Below are positions 12,035 through 24,866 of a DNA stretch of 64,000 nucleotides, piece by piece; position 1 is the first letter of the stretch; every line of letters begins with the position of its first letter. The stretch is from Scleroderma bovista (taxonomy: Eukaryota; Basidiomycota; Agaricomycetes; Boletales; Sclerodermataceae). Made by a program: the position numbers and the translations under genes. A model generated the notes under the pieces. The model saw nothing but the letters and a program-made list of their open reading frames with translations. It made no database searches and was not told where the DNA came from. The DNA is taken from contig JAYMGJ010000342.1 of the NCBI GenBank assembly GCA_037178675.1, positions 1 through 64,000 of the forward strand, given 5' to 3'.

Positions 12035-15000
12035 TTAAACAGCGACGAAGCGCTGCTGACGACGCGCAACGAGCTCCCTTGATGGGCTTGAAGGCGCGCC
12101 GTCACTGGACGGGTGATGATCGAAGTCGAAGTGACGCCGAGGAGCGGGGGAAGCCAAGTGCCGAGGGGAAACTTGACCAATGTGTGGATCGTCGTCTGAG
12201 CTTGGAAGTTCGGCTCTACACTCTGCAGCCAGGACAATGGAGTCGTCTGGAGTAAAAATTAGCTGAGGAGCCCACGGATAGTACCCGTAGCTACGTACCA
12301 CTTCCTGCTATGACGATGTCGTCAAATGTCTTTAGCGAATGATACGAAAGGGTAGATTCGGACAATTCAGCATCTTCCAAACGCTTCACTCGCTTCGCTC
12401 TCAGTCGTGGAAGGCTATCGCCTTCCGAGTCGCATAGCTTGGGTAGCGATGTGGTGCGGTACAGACGAGGCCCGGTCTGCGATGGAGCAGCGTCTTCAGC
12501 ACTGGCACGCCTCTGGAGCTGCCACTGACGACGCACATCAACGAGCGGAGGAACCACGACAGCATCAAAGACAAGGCGTTGCCGTTTGCGCTTCCTGGAA
12601 ATAGGACTCCCTTGTGACAAAGTTTCGTTGGGGTGCGTAGCGGCGTCCCGACGTGCTCTCATCCCTCCAACGGGGGTGAAGAGACAAGCTGCCACGGCCA
12701 GTTCCTCATCCACATCACTATCGTGCGAAGACGGGAAAGCGATGGACGACCGAATGAACGTTGCAGGCAGGGGTGCGGTACGACCCCGTTTGTGCGCACC
12801 TTCGTATGGCGAGTCCTCCAACATCTGTCGCTTGCCGAGGACAGAAGCGGGCGGTCCATGATGGAGAATTGGTCCCGGACTTGACTTGGAGGATATCCGC
12901 TCCATGACGGATATAATTGGCCGGGGGGAGAGGTTTTCCTTGTCTTGTAATTTGACTCTCTTGCTTGGGGACACACTTGAGGCGACCTTGGAACATGGCG
13001 TCCGCTTGGGAGTGCAGGGTGTGCTCGGGGGGATCGGAAGTGTCCCAGTGGGCACACGAAGAACAAGCGATTGGTACGACTCCGGAGTCATAACGGGCTT
13101 TTGAGGACGAGGAGGCGTTGTAGCGCGAGGCGGTACCTTGGTAGGAGTAGATGGCCCTGCACAGGGTGTCACAGGAGGAAGAGGACCCAAAGACTGGACG
13201 TCTGACTCTTCCGGATGCTTCGGAGGCGTGAAAGAAGCGGGTCCGAGCCTCCCAATGATGGGCGACGTGTCTTGGTGTTCCGAATGAGCCTCCGTGTATA
13301 TTGATTCAGCGTCTGACTCGTTTGGCAATGTCACTGAGCTGTGGCGAGGCGTCTCGGGCACGCTATCATCGTCAGACGCGCAGACCGTCGAATCCGATGG
13401 CAGTTCAGACAGTTCACTGAACAACTCTTCGCTCGCGACATCATCCGCCAACAAGTCGCAGTAGCGAAGGCACACGCGGATATCTTCAGGCCAGCCATTT
13501 TCAGGCTCGTTACGGTCCGCGAATGCAGCGGTCCAGAAATCTGTGAATGTCTCCTTGGTAACCGATGGAGCATCACCCCGGCCACAAATGACCGATCTCA
13601 GGAGAGGCGACAGGGTGGTGAGAACGTTGATATCGCCAGGAAGTTCCTTAAGGCACAACAGGGCGGTTTGGTACAGGGGCAAGACATCGAAGGTGTACTC
13701 GTCTTCCGAGAAAACGCGGTATGCGTCCGACATCCATATACTTGCACCCTCCTGGATCATTTGTAAAAGTTCCAACCGTAGGCCGGGGGGACACGTGTCG
13801 ACGATCCGGATAAGGGTGGCGATCAGCCATGCGGACGGTTTCAAATTGCGAGGCTCTGGGGGATAAGTAGAGAGCAGCATGTCATTGACAAACTCGAAGA
13901 GATTGGATGGGATCTGTCTTGCATCCGCCATTTCGCACTGGGTAAGGAGGAGGTCGGCGACGCGCGTGAAGGAGGAAAACACTGGACAGGGGGTGCGTGC
14001 CACAAGCTCTGCGACGCGATCCAGGAAGGATATCGAGTCCATTCCGCTGTCTCTTGCTTGGTCCATGGCATGTCGGAGGAAGTCGTTCCATATACTGAAA
14101 TCTTCGTTGTTGAGTTCCCAAGCATTGGATTTACTGGTGGTAGTCAGTGAGCAACGGCGCGCTGCCAAGACGGTCAAATCACCCACTCGAATGGAACGCC
14201 CAGGAGCACGACGGCGCCCTCCCATGTACCTTCTGCATCCGCCTTCCACTTCTCAACAAAACAGCGCCAGACAAGGCTTTGAACACCTGCTTCATATGGC
14301 ATCAATGTAAAGGAGCGTGCCCTCCGTACCCAGAACTTGACCAATTCGTCGATATCGCAAACGAGCAGAGTCTCAGCGCAGAGATACGCCCAATGCGTTC
14401 TGGCATCATTAGTGTCATCCAGTTCGGTGAGACGCTCCTCGTCCTCCATTAAGCCCTCAAGAATCTTGGTACTACCAGCGTGGAGGAGGTCATCAGGAAA
14501 AACACTTCGCATGATTCCCCAGAGTTCATTGACTATCTTGAGCTTGATGGAGACGTTAGAACACTGCTGCTGAGACCGCCGGATACGGCCAACAGGGCTC
14601 AGCGACGATGGTGAAAGCACACCTGGCGGGGAACTTGGAACGAAGTTATATGTCTGGTTGCAGAGAATATCGGCCAGCAGGCCAGCAGACCGAGCACCGA
14701 AGGCAACTATGCCGACATGGTCCTCTGATTCTGGTGCAATGGTGAGTGAAAGAGAGGGAAACGACAGAAAGGAATGCATACCTTGTAAGAAGGCCACGTT
14801 GGCCTTCATGAGACCTTGCCACATTCCTGTGATCTCGCTCTGTGCAAAGGTTAGCCGAGATCCCCGTAGGTTCAGAGCTACTTACAGGAAGGTCATAGGA
14901 CTCTGGCATTCGCAGAGACTCAAGTGCCATGTTCCAAACCTCGATCAATTCATCAAACACCCAGTCTCGCGATAACTCCTCCCGAGTGAGCGAACGAATA

Positions 15001-16985
15001 TCGGTGAACTGTGGGCACTCCTCGAATATTGGCCTGACCACACTCGACAGCCCGCCATACTCGGCGGTGAGCAAACCAGGACTGGAAGAGAAAAGGGAAT
15101 GCGGCAGCAGCTTGTTCGACGTCCACTGGTCGCCGGAATTCTCGAAGCTGACCAAGATCCTTGCCATCTCCATTCCGTCCTCGCACGCCTGGCCGCCTTT
15201 GTGGATCATGCTCTTGACGAGCTGAAGGGCTTTCCTCAGGCAATCGTCATCGTCGTATTCGTCAGAAATGAGCGCGGCAACGGTCGAGACACCAACTCCC
15301 ATCTCGACCACCGACCTGACGAGCTTCCAAAAGTTTTCGCGTGCGAGCTGGGCGTCCTCGTCCTGCACGGATGCCCCGGGTTCGTCTTGCTCAGAGCTAG
15401 GTTTCAAAGGGGGTCGGACGTATGCCCACGTGATGCATCTCCACAGAAGACACCCGACAGCCCGAACGGAGCTCTTCTTGTTCCGTATTGCGAGTGTCAG
15501 CAGTGCGGAGACGATGCGAGTCAGTCGGATGTCTGTGCAGAGTCTGGGTCCGAGGAGGACGATGAATGACGCGAGAACGCTAAGTGCCCACACAGGGCCA
15601 TGTGCGACATGGGAGGGATCGACCGTATTCAAGGTTGTGCGCAGAGTCCGAACGATGTAAGGATCAGCTTTTGGCTTATTGGGAGATTTGGCGAGACGTA
15701 GAGGGGAAGTGTCGGGTGTTGTCAAGAATGTGGCGATCATGTCGGAGATACGGGTTTGCAGGGGGGATTGAGGTAGAGTGATGAAACCAAGGACGAATCC
15801 TCCGAGAGCATGACATGCTTGCACTCGTAATATGACTGTAGGTGCAAGAAGGTTTGACAGTATCGAAGGAATAAGCTCAGCAAAGACGGGAACGAAGGTG
15901 GTGGGTTGATATAATGATAGGTCATGGATAGCCTGTCGACCGGAATTTAGCCACGGTATTGTGAAGCAGGAACGAACGGCTTACCTTGAGACCGTCGCAA
16001 GCGGACCCCTTCTTCCCCTCCTTGCCAAGCTCTCCCTCCATACCGCGACGCAAGGCAAAAGCGATTCTGTCCCGCGCAGGCAATAGGACTTCTTCAGGTA
16101 AACGCTGGACTTGCAGAAGCCATATTGACAGCGCGCATGTCTTGCGTGCGTTTGGAGTGGGTAATGTCTCGGCCATGGGAATAGCAAGGACTTGCGTTAG
16201 CATGTCACGCAACTGCACCTCTGAGAGAATTCAGCACCCCAATGCATTGGAGAAGAAAGACCCTCACCGGTGAACAACTGGTAGACGGCAGGCAAGGTGA
16301 ATATGATGCTAAGAAGCCGAAGGACGACGTGTGTCACGGTACACAGGTCACGAGCATTCTTGACCTGGGCGGCTGACATTCCCATTTTCTTCTTCTTTTT
16401 CGGGCTTTTCCTCGGGGAAGGCAGGAGTGAACGAGGTTCTTCCATATCGCATTCCTCGGTGTACTCGGGGGCAGGGGGGTCGTCATCCTGTACCATGACG
16501 ACCTCTGGTTCTTGTAGTGCCCTTCCAAGGTCGCGAATGACAGCGTCCACGAATGCGGGTGTGTTTTTGCGCAGTGGCTGAAAGAGAGGCCACGACGCAT
16601 CGCCGTCTGTCGAGTCTGTGACGGCAGCTCGTATTCGGGCATGAAGGATAGAATAAGCCTCGATGAGATTGCGAAGGGAAGACTGTGGGTTTGTTATCTG
16701 TGTGACTGGCCATGCGAGGTATGTCAAGTCGGCCAAAGGGTCCTCCGGCTCTGGTGTAACCTCTCTGGTATCCTCCTCGGGAACTGGAAGAAAGGTCTGC
16801 GAGGCCTTCTTCAGGATGGATCTGGCGGGATACTCCAGGTGCCTGGGAAGTGGGACAGTGCCCTTGGGGCTGTTAGAGATGAGGAAGTACTGGTTCTGCT
16901 GAGACCAAGCGACGCGGGAGCCTGGTAGCCTGATGTCGCGGTCGCGGTGCGATGTGCCTGGAGGAGTGGGCAAGCTCATGGCCAT
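12035..16985 (-). CDS. RIF1: RIF1 homolog (Rif1 N-terminal domain protein)
   Basis: Seven exons (16985-16268, 16220-15985, 15932-14886, 14839-14782, 14730-14187, 14133-12299, 12246-12035) give 1549 aa. Rif1 recruits protein phosphatase 1 to chromatin, restrains origin firing and acts at telomeres and in repair. Seen: RVAW at residues 24-27 and SILK at 56-59, the paired PP1-docking motifs typical of Rif1; then a long alpha-helical repeat region from about residue 85 to 800 with VKNARDLCTVTHVVLRLL and NARKTCALSIWLLQ; then a disordered Ser/Pro-rich half with KRKRQRLVFD and an acidic SDDDPHIGQVSP tail. Size fits basidiomycete Rif1. The 3' end faces the 3' end of its paralog with 219 bp between them. 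MCB boxes lie upstream, suggesting G1/S expression. Confidence 0.78.
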
Positions 16986-17085
16986 CGACAGGGCGGCGGC
17001 GGCAGATATATTCCTGGTCGTCGTCGTTGGTGGTCAACTGCAAATCGACTCGCTTGCATTGAATTTAAAAGGACCAAATAATTAA

Positions 17086-17149
17086 ACGCGTCGGTTTTAC
17101 GCGTAGCTTATGCTTGTTTGGTCTTATCAGTCACGTGAGCGCGACGCGT
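17086..17149 (-). promoter_or_regulatory. Three MCB boxes and an E-box upstream of RIF1
   Basis: ACGCGT occurs at 17086-17091, 17099-17104 and 17144-17149, and CACGTG at 17132-17137, about 100-165 bp upstream of the RIF1 start. ACGCGT is the MluI cell-cycle box bound by MBF in fungi, which drives G1/S transcription of replication genes. The motif is palindromic. Function is inferred from motif and position. Confidence 0.5.
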
Positions 17150-18123
17150 CACATGTCACCGACCGACGAACAGACATTACGCAGAGGCACTATGTACTAC
17201 GAGAAAACTGAAAAGGATGTCAACTTCTGTTCGGAAGCGACTGGAGTAAATCATGCTATGAGACTCGCTTGGCTAATGAGATGGCACAGCTGTTAAGCAG
17301 CCTTTCCGCTTGCTGCGGGGTGTACTGAAAGCAACAGCTGAAAGCCGAAGGAAGCAAAACGTTGAAGAAAGTCTTACATGGCACAAGAATCCTGATTACA
17401 GAAAACCGTCAGCCTCGCATAACTTGTGGGAGAATAACAGTTCTACTCACCAGAAGGAATGATATGCCTGTCAAACCCAAGGAGGTCTAACAGTGAAACG
17501 ATCAAAGCGGTTAGTGCGGTAGAGGACGCAATCGTTTCTGTTCCTCGATCACAGAATACAGCGATAATAAAGGGGTCCCAGACCTAAAGATGTCTATTGT
17601 CGACCTCGACGGACTATCGGGCGTGAATCGAGCCGACGACTACGGCGTCGACCAGCCATATGGAGCGGGTCCACCTTCGGGCCAACTCGTAGAACCTGAC
17701 CATGAGGATGAGATATGAGCGCTTACACCAGAACTGAAGCTATGATAGAACACAGCAAGCAGGTGATTCCATACAACCTGGACCGAGAGACACGGCACAC
17801 TGCCTGGGCGTAATCAGTCCATTCACCCGTCCAGCCTCACCACGTTCTGCCCGTGATTGGTCAGTGGAATCGTACCACCAACGCTTACACAGATCATCCC
17901 CCACCACTGCAACGGTCAGTAGGAGATGAACGCTACAGTAACACTCCCGGCAAGAATCGGGGGAGGTCTCGACTTTCGAGGTGACCCTGTGCAAAAAAAA
18001 AGTTCCGGCCGGCTGAATGGCAGTGGCACTAATCTTAGGCGGACCTTCGATTAGCCGGTGTACAAATACTCGACAGCCAGCAAGAGAGTCCTCTGTCCCT
18101 CCACCACCAGCCTACAACCAGCG
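17150..18123. other. Intergenic, no gene resolved
   Basis: Short open frames only, none with a domain or a believable exon chain. The right end presumably holds the promoter of the Kre9/Knh1-like gene that starts at 18124. Confidence 0.4.
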
Positions 18124-18655
18124 ATGATGTTCTCAAAGTCCCTCATGACCTCCCTTTTCGCCCTCATGACCTTCCTGACACTGGTCATGCCCATGCCGCT
18201 AGACGTCTACGTGCCTCCCGTGCTCATCCCCAACGCAAACACGGTCTGGGTCGTCGGTCAGTACTACGACGTCACTTGGTAAGTCTTGCTACCTCGCCAA
18301 TCAAGGACGATCGTTCTTACGTCCGACTCCCAGGGACACCACCAACCCTCCCGCCCAAATCACCAACACCAAGGGAAAGATCTATCTGGTCGTCAACGGA
18401 CTCATCGATTTCAGTGATTCGTCTTCCATTATACCTAGTTCCCCCTCTCAAATATGTTATCTAGATCATACATTGGCTACTGGGTTCAATATCCTCGATG
18501 GCTCCGTGAACGTCCAAGCACCAAACGTGCCGACTGGCAAGTACGCCATTGTCTGTAAGTTCCCTTCTAACATTTTCCTGCTTCATATGTTGACACCGAG
18601 CCTAGTGTTTGGTGACTCGGGGAACAACAGCCAAGACTTCGTTATCACGCAGTAA
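18124..18655 (+). CDS. Small secreted Kre9/Knh1-like domain protein (paralog)
   Basis: Four exons (18124-18278, 18334-18413, 18465-18554, 18606-18655) give 124 aa. Residues 1-23 form a signal peptide. The domain repeats the layout of the gene at 2122-2639: PNANTVWVVGQYYDVTWDT, then TKGKIYLVV, GSVNVQAPNVP and the terminal LFGDSGNNSQDFVI block. All introns are 51-55 nt and canonical. It is diverged from its paralog but has a similar exon plan, with one extra intron after the VTW. Likely secreted; the actual role is not known. Confidence 0.78.
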
Positions 18656-19358
18656 ATTGCGCTTCCCCGGATTCCTTTGCGGATTGTGATGAATATTAGT
18701 GATCCACCATCAGTAACTGGATATTATCGGTGCTTTCTTTGACACTCACGTTACCTGCGAACTTTTTTTTGCATTAGCTGTACACGAGATACTTTAGTGG
18801 ACGATCTGCCTATCATAGCTTTCGTTTTAATCAAGGACTAGTACAATGCCAAGCGGACAATGTATCACCGCGTTTACTTTTGTACAACACGACGACCGTC
18901 GGTGTCGTAATAGTAGCGGTATTTTCGTACTTACCATTCACGCAATGAAATTCGAAATCACGTATGCGATTCAACGAATCTCCGGAGTGCGTTCTGATAC
19001 ATCCTGAGCAGACAAGCAAGTAGCCATTGAATAGGAAAGTTGGTCCAACAATGGTGGCAGTAAGGAGAGAGAATTCTAAGTTTCTATGCCGCTACCGCTA
19101 CTAGCAAGCAAACAGAAGTGCAAAGACGCGCCGGTGCCATAAGGCCGTAGAAGTGTAACGTTACGCGTATTTGGACAATTACGGTACTCAATGAATCCGA
19201 GGAAGGAACGGGACACATAGGGACGAGCTACAGCCGCAGAAACAAATGCATTTATGAGGTGAATTAATGTAAAGCAAAAGAACGAGGCTTGAGAGACGCC
19301 TGAAAAGATTTGGGAAATTGCGAATGGTACAAACTGTCAAAGTCATCAAAAATGAGAA

Positions 19359-20975
19359 CTACCACACACTGCCCCCGCAGCTAGTATGACTGGCATCGTC
19401 TCCAATTAAGAGGGCTGCGGCAATCTCGTTCAGAAGCGTTGTTAGCCCCTGTGAACGCTAAATCCAAACGTGTCAAATTGCCACTGCTTGTTACATGAAA
19501 TGAACTTACCCCCCTTGACGAAGAATCCCTTGGCATAGGGAAGTCCATTGACGAAAAACCATCCATCTCCAAAATACCGCTCTCTTTCAAGCGTTCATAC
19601 AGCCGAATAGAACCTTGGTGAGCGTCTTCAACATGATAGGATTCGTTTACTTTCAGGTGCAATGGGTGTACACTTCATGCTCGTCGATGGACAAGCCAAT
19701 CCACGAGTTCATCATACTGCAGCCATTTAAAGTGTAGCCCTTTGAAAGTCAAGCTCTTCAGTTTAGTCCAGAGATCCATAGGATACCGAACACACGAGAA
19801 TTAGAGCCAGGTTCGGATTCTCGGGTCGATGGAGGATCGAAAAGGTAAGGCCAATCCCGCCCATCCAGTTCCACATGATGTACACCGGGGAATGCCTCGC
19901 ACAAACGCATGTCATCACTATGGCGCAGATCTTCCCAGCTGCTGGACCAAGTAAAGGACATGGGTGAATTTGGACCTAGATCCGCTCAATGTGACAGAGG
20001 GCGAGTCGTAACAGTGTGAAAAGCTGACTCGCTCGAGATTAGGTGCAACAATTGCATCCAGAACTGGTCTTGTCTCAAAGGAACGATCCATTTCAAGCGA
20101 CACAAGAGATGGGAAGTGAAGGCTGTTTGGGTGAAGCGAGAACGACTCTGTCTTCCCGGAAAGTGAAAGCTTGGTCAATGCCTGAGTTCGGATCAACCTC
20201 CAGCATGATGGATAATCACTGGAGGAGTCCGCATGGAAATTCAGCTTCAGGGTTTTCAACATGGCCACTGAATCGAGAATGTCGCGGATGGTCATGAATT
20301 GTTGAGCTCGAGATGTTCGAGAGCCGGGGCACGAGCTATAGAAAGGAAGCCCAGACGTCCAACATCACAAATTGAAGAAATGGTGACGCTTTTGAGAGAA
20401 GGAAAATGCAAGTGATTAATCCTGTCGGCAATGAAATCTATGAACGACTCTTGACCAGCTTCTTCCGGATTAGGTCTGAAGAAATTATCACCGACAGTGA
20501 TCAACAGGCTACGCCAGCGATGTGCACAAGCCATAGCGATGTCCAGGCTTGGGATAAGTGCAAGATGCTTCGAAGGAGAGGATGGTGCACATTCAATGAC
20601 AATGTCAAGGAGGGTTCCACGGCTCCTTTCCAGATGGGTGTTTATCGAAGAGGTGGCGGATGCTACGTGGATGGTCGACCAGAAGTATGGAGTTTGTAGT
20701 ATGACATCGCGCCAGCGCCGACATACACTAGCCAATGTCTGCTCCCGAGGCTCGGGATGACCGTGAGTGTGAATTTCAAGGTCGAGGATGTCCACCAATA
20801 TTTCGGTCGGAAGGCGATTGATTGGGCTTGGTCGTCGGCTTGATCGACTGAGCGCATCGATCTTGGCTCGCTGCGTAGCAATTGTGGCACGGACGTCCAA
20901 CAGTTCTTCGAGAAGTTCTCGTTCCTCTTCCTCTAGTAGAGTTAATTTGACTCGAGCTTGTGCGAGTTCATCCAT
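19359..20975 (-). pseudogene. F-box/LRR pseudogene, unit 1
   Basis: Begins with an intact coiled-coil and F-box part (MDELAQARVKLTLL, then INRLPTEILVDILDL) closely matching the intact gene at 26419-28029. At about 20297 one base is missing, which ends the frame after LELNN. Further shifts follow: a ~10 bp deletion near 19957 and an insertion near 19790. The 3' end keeps the conserved last intron (GTAAGT) and the terminal exon frame. If expressed, only a ~227-aa F-box-containing stub would result. Confidence 0.85.
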
Positions 20976-21147
20976 GACATTCGATTGGTACTGCTGTGGA
21001 TGTCAGCATTGATATTCAATCACAGAGTGGACCAGTGCTCACTGTGTGATTGGAGACGTGGCTTTTGACTTAGGTCGTACAAGCGATGACGTGCAAAGCA
21101 GGACACTTTGAACTGTTTTTATCGGTAGGATATAGCGAATTTGTAGT

Positions 21148-22240
21148 ATGTAGCCTGACACCCACTCGCGAACCGTCCACCGCCAAAACGTCCCACAATC
21201 AACCACATCACGCCCTCCGGTATCCTCACTGCATCTCAGCACATCATGCAGGAACCTCCACCGCACGAACCAGACTGAAGCTGTCGACTGTTTGTCAGTG
21301 TCAGAAACGGAAGGTGTTATGTAGTGCAAATAACGAGGATCGCGATCTGGCAGACGGTCGTCGTGTCTCTGGCGATGATGATGGGAATCAATCAAGCGAT
21401 GTCATCGGCGGTGGTGCGTCGCAAGCGGATTCAGACGACGATGGGCAAAACGGGGAAAGCAGTCGTTCCGAGGAAGGAGATGACGCCGACGCCGATGCGG
21501 ATGCGCCCGGGATATCCCAATGGGTGGATGATGAGACACTGGGTGAGGGACGGATGAAGGTGGAGAAGATGTACAAGTCGTCAGTGTCGTTCCTTCTATT
21601 CATTATTTATTTTTGATTGATATAACGTCGATTGTGATGCTGTCAGCATTCCCTCAAGAACAGTGAGACTTCATTTTGTGTTCAGACATATCGAATTTAC
21701 CCCTACTAGGAGCGCTGTGAAAAGCCCAGTGGTCCCTGGCCCAAGCCCAAGCACTCAACGAATCCGACACCTCCGTGTCTGAAAGCGAGGCACGCGATGA
21801 CGGCGACGACTACATACCGTGAAGACCCACCAAACGGCCTCGCAACTGACAAAGCCAAAGGAGCCCCCGAAACGACCGCACAAACCATGCCACCCACCCC
21901 CTCTCCGTCATGTGCCGTGCCGTACCTACTCACTCATACCCCCACAGACCCACAGAGATATCCTCCAAGCGACCCATTACCCGGCGCAGAACCGTCGTCA
22001 AGGACGCCATGCCTGTGAGCTCCCATTATCCATACACATTATCTCTGACTGATTAACTAACCGCCTAACCCACTGGGCATATACTTATCTATCTGTGCAT
22101 TTATCTCCTTTGGCTAGGCTTGGGGGCCTCCACTCTAGAAACCGAGACCCCCGGTTCACACACGCATCCGCGCATTCACACTGGACAAGTTTCGCACGCA
22201 GTACACCTTCCTCTCCGACCTGCACATGGGCGAGCTCGCG
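21148..22240 (+). pseudogene. Truncated RRP36 copy, unit 1
   Basis: Aligns with the 5' part of RRP36 at 28294. The ATG is followed at once by TAG and the acidic exon carries shifts. The copy stops at the codons for GELA, where RRP36 sequence is replaced by the start of tandem unit 2. The Rrp36 core after that point is absent. Confidence 0.8.
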
Positions 22241-22669
22241 GAATCAAGACTTGTACAATGCCAAGCGGACAATATATCACCACGTTTACCTTTGTACAAC
22301 ATGAGGACAGTTGGTGTTGAAATAGTAGCAGCATCTTTGTACCCTGCATATAATGGATTTCGGAAACGTATGTGATTCAACCAATCTCCTGAGTTCCTTC
22401 TGGTATATGCCTTGAGGTCGTTTATTACAAAGCTAATGAGCCATCTGAGTTTCCCAAGACAGACAGACAGCTCCTCTGCTCCGTGCAGGCGTGTCTGAAA
22501 TAAAAACGGAGGGAACGAATCTGTCAGCAGAGTACAACAAACGAGTGAACAGTATGGTGCGGTGGACGCCTTCCGGCGGCTAGCACAGCGCATATGTTTT
22601 AGACAAGAGATTGCAAACGGTACAAATTGTCATGGTCATCGTGTCACAAGAATGAGAACTAGTACCACA

Positions 22670-24270
22670 CTATGCCCGCCCATGACCAACGTCTCCAACT
22701 AAAAAGGCTGCGGCGATCTCGTCCAGAAGCGTTGTTAGCCCCTGTGAATGCTATATTCAAATCTGGTGAGTCGCCACTGCTTGTTATATGGAATGAACTT
22801 ACCCCTCTTAACGGAGAATTCCATGGCCTAGAGAGGTTCATTGGCGAACAAAAACCATCCAACTCCAAAATACAGTTCTCTTTCAAATGTTCATACAACC
22901 GAATAGAACAGTGGTCAATCAGTCGATCTAGATGGGATCCTTTTACTTTCAGATGCACTTGCTGTAGACCTAATGCTCGTCGATAGACAAGCCAATCCAT
23001 AAGCTGACCATACTTCAGCCATTTAGAGTGTAGTCCATTGAAAGTCAAGCTCTTCAGTTCAGTCCAGAGATCCATAGGATACAGAATATGAGAATTAGAG
23101 CCAAGTTCGAATTGGATCGGCGGAGGACCGAAAAGGTAAGGCCAATCCTCCCCATTCAGTTCCACATGATGCACACCAGGGAATGCTTCGCAAATACGCA
23201 TGGTATCACCATAGAGCGGTGCGGGTACCCTCTCGGAACGAGAAAAGGATAGCTGGCGGACATTTGCGAATTTGGACCCAAATCCATTCAATGCGACAGA
23301 CAGCGAGTCGTCACGATGAGGAGTGTAGTTGAATTGCTCGAGATTAGGTGCAACGATTGCATCCAGGATTGGCCTTGTCTTGGTGACATGGTTCATTTCA
23401 AGCGACATGAGAGATGGGAAGTAAACGCTGTTTGGCTGCAGCGAGAACGTTGTCTCCCCGGAAAGTGAAAGCTTGGTCAATGCCTGAGCTGAGCCCAGAC
23501 CCCAGTCCGATGGATCATCAGTGAAGGAGGCAGGCCGCATAGAAATTCAGCTTCAGGGTTTTTAGCATGGCCATTGGAGTGGGAATGTCATAAACCATGA
23601 ACTCTTTAAGCTCGAGATGTTCGAGAGCCGGGGCGCCGGCTACAGAAAGGAAGGCCACATGTTCGACACCACAAAGCGGAGAAATGGTAGCACTTTTGAG
23701 AGAAGGAAAATATAAGTGATTAATCCTGACAGCAATGAATTCCATGAGCATCTCTTCACCCTCTTCTTCCGGGTTATGGTCAACAGAATAATCAGCAGTG
23801 ACCAACAGGCTACGCCAGCGATGTGTACAAGCCATAACGACGTCCAAGCCTGGGAGAAGTTCAAGATGCTTCGGTGAAGAGAATGGTGCACATTCAATGA
23901 CAATGTCAAGGAGGGTTCCACGACTCCTTTCCAGATGGGTGTTTACCGAAGAGACGTCAGATGCCACATGGATGGTCGACCAGAAGCACGGAGTTTGTAG
24001 TATGACATCGCGCCAGCGCCGACATACACTAGCTAATTTCTGCTTCCGAGACTCGGGATGACGATAAGTGTGGACGTCAAGGTTGAGGATGAACACCAAT
24101 ATTTCGGTCGGAAGACAACTGATTGGGCTTGGTCTTAGGCTTCGACTGAGTTCATCGACCTTGGCTCGCTGCATAGCAATGGTGGCACGGACGTCCAACA
24201 ATTGTTTGAGAAGTCCTCGTGCCATTTCTTCCAGTAGAGTTAACTCGACTCGTGCCTGTGCAAGTTCCAT
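22670..24270 (-). pseudogene. F-box/LRR gene copy with one frameshift, unit 2
   Basis: From ATG 24270 the frame encodes the coiled coil, F-box (ISCLPTEILVFIL) and first LRR-like part, then shifts near 23520-23545 where four extra bases sit relative to the intact copy. Downstream a second long frame continues to the conserved last intron and a TAG at 22670. One shift separates two otherwise open halves, so this is a young pseudogene or a gene with a sequencing error at that point. It is more diverged from the intact copy than unit 1 is. Confidence 0.75.
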
Positions 24271-24866
24271 GACACCCAACTGGTACTGCTATGGATGTCA
24301 GCATTAATATTCAATGACAGAATGGCCCAGTGTTCACTGTTATGATTGGAGACGTGGCTTTGCCTGAGGTCGTAAGTTATAAGCGATACCGTGGGCACAA
24401 AGCAGGAGACTTTGACTGTTTTTACCCGGTGGTACTGGATGACGAGAACAGCTGGTGCCGAAGTATGAGTTTGATTAGTCTCCCAAAAGCCAGACTCGTG
24501 CTATCCACCGATGCCCTCATACATACAGTATGCAAGATCATGCGACAATCGACCACGGATGGTCACAACTAGTCAGAATCACTGAACTTGGTTTAGATCC
24601 TATGGTGTCTGAACACAACGGGCACGGAAGGACACATTCGAGACTGCTGAAGACGACGAAGGCGACGAAGCGTTTTGTCATAGTGACATCGATGGGCGGG
24701 TACAACTCCGCTGGTTACAGGCAGACAGCTTTGGCCTACGCATTAGGTACGGGTCGTACAATTGCAATAATACGTTGGCATCACGAGCGTTTCCCATAGC
24801 CATCCGTTCCCTATATTGGCGCTTCACTGGGACATGATTTCATCCTCCCGCGTCAACACTATCTCC

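Larger units (their letters stand above)
18829..22240. repeat. Tandem segment unit 1 (F-box / RRP36)
   Basis: First of three head-to-tail copies of a segment holding a minus-strand F-box gene and a plus-strand RRP36 gene. The unit begins at AATCAAGGACTAGTACAATG and ends inside the RRP36 copy at GAGCTCGCG, where the start of unit 2 is joined. Both genes in this unit are broken. Confidence 0.8.

Noticed and set aside
12407..14310. Several plus-strand frames of 80-140 codons inside the RIF1 gene
   Set aside because: Antisense shadows of the long RIF1 exons 5 and 6.
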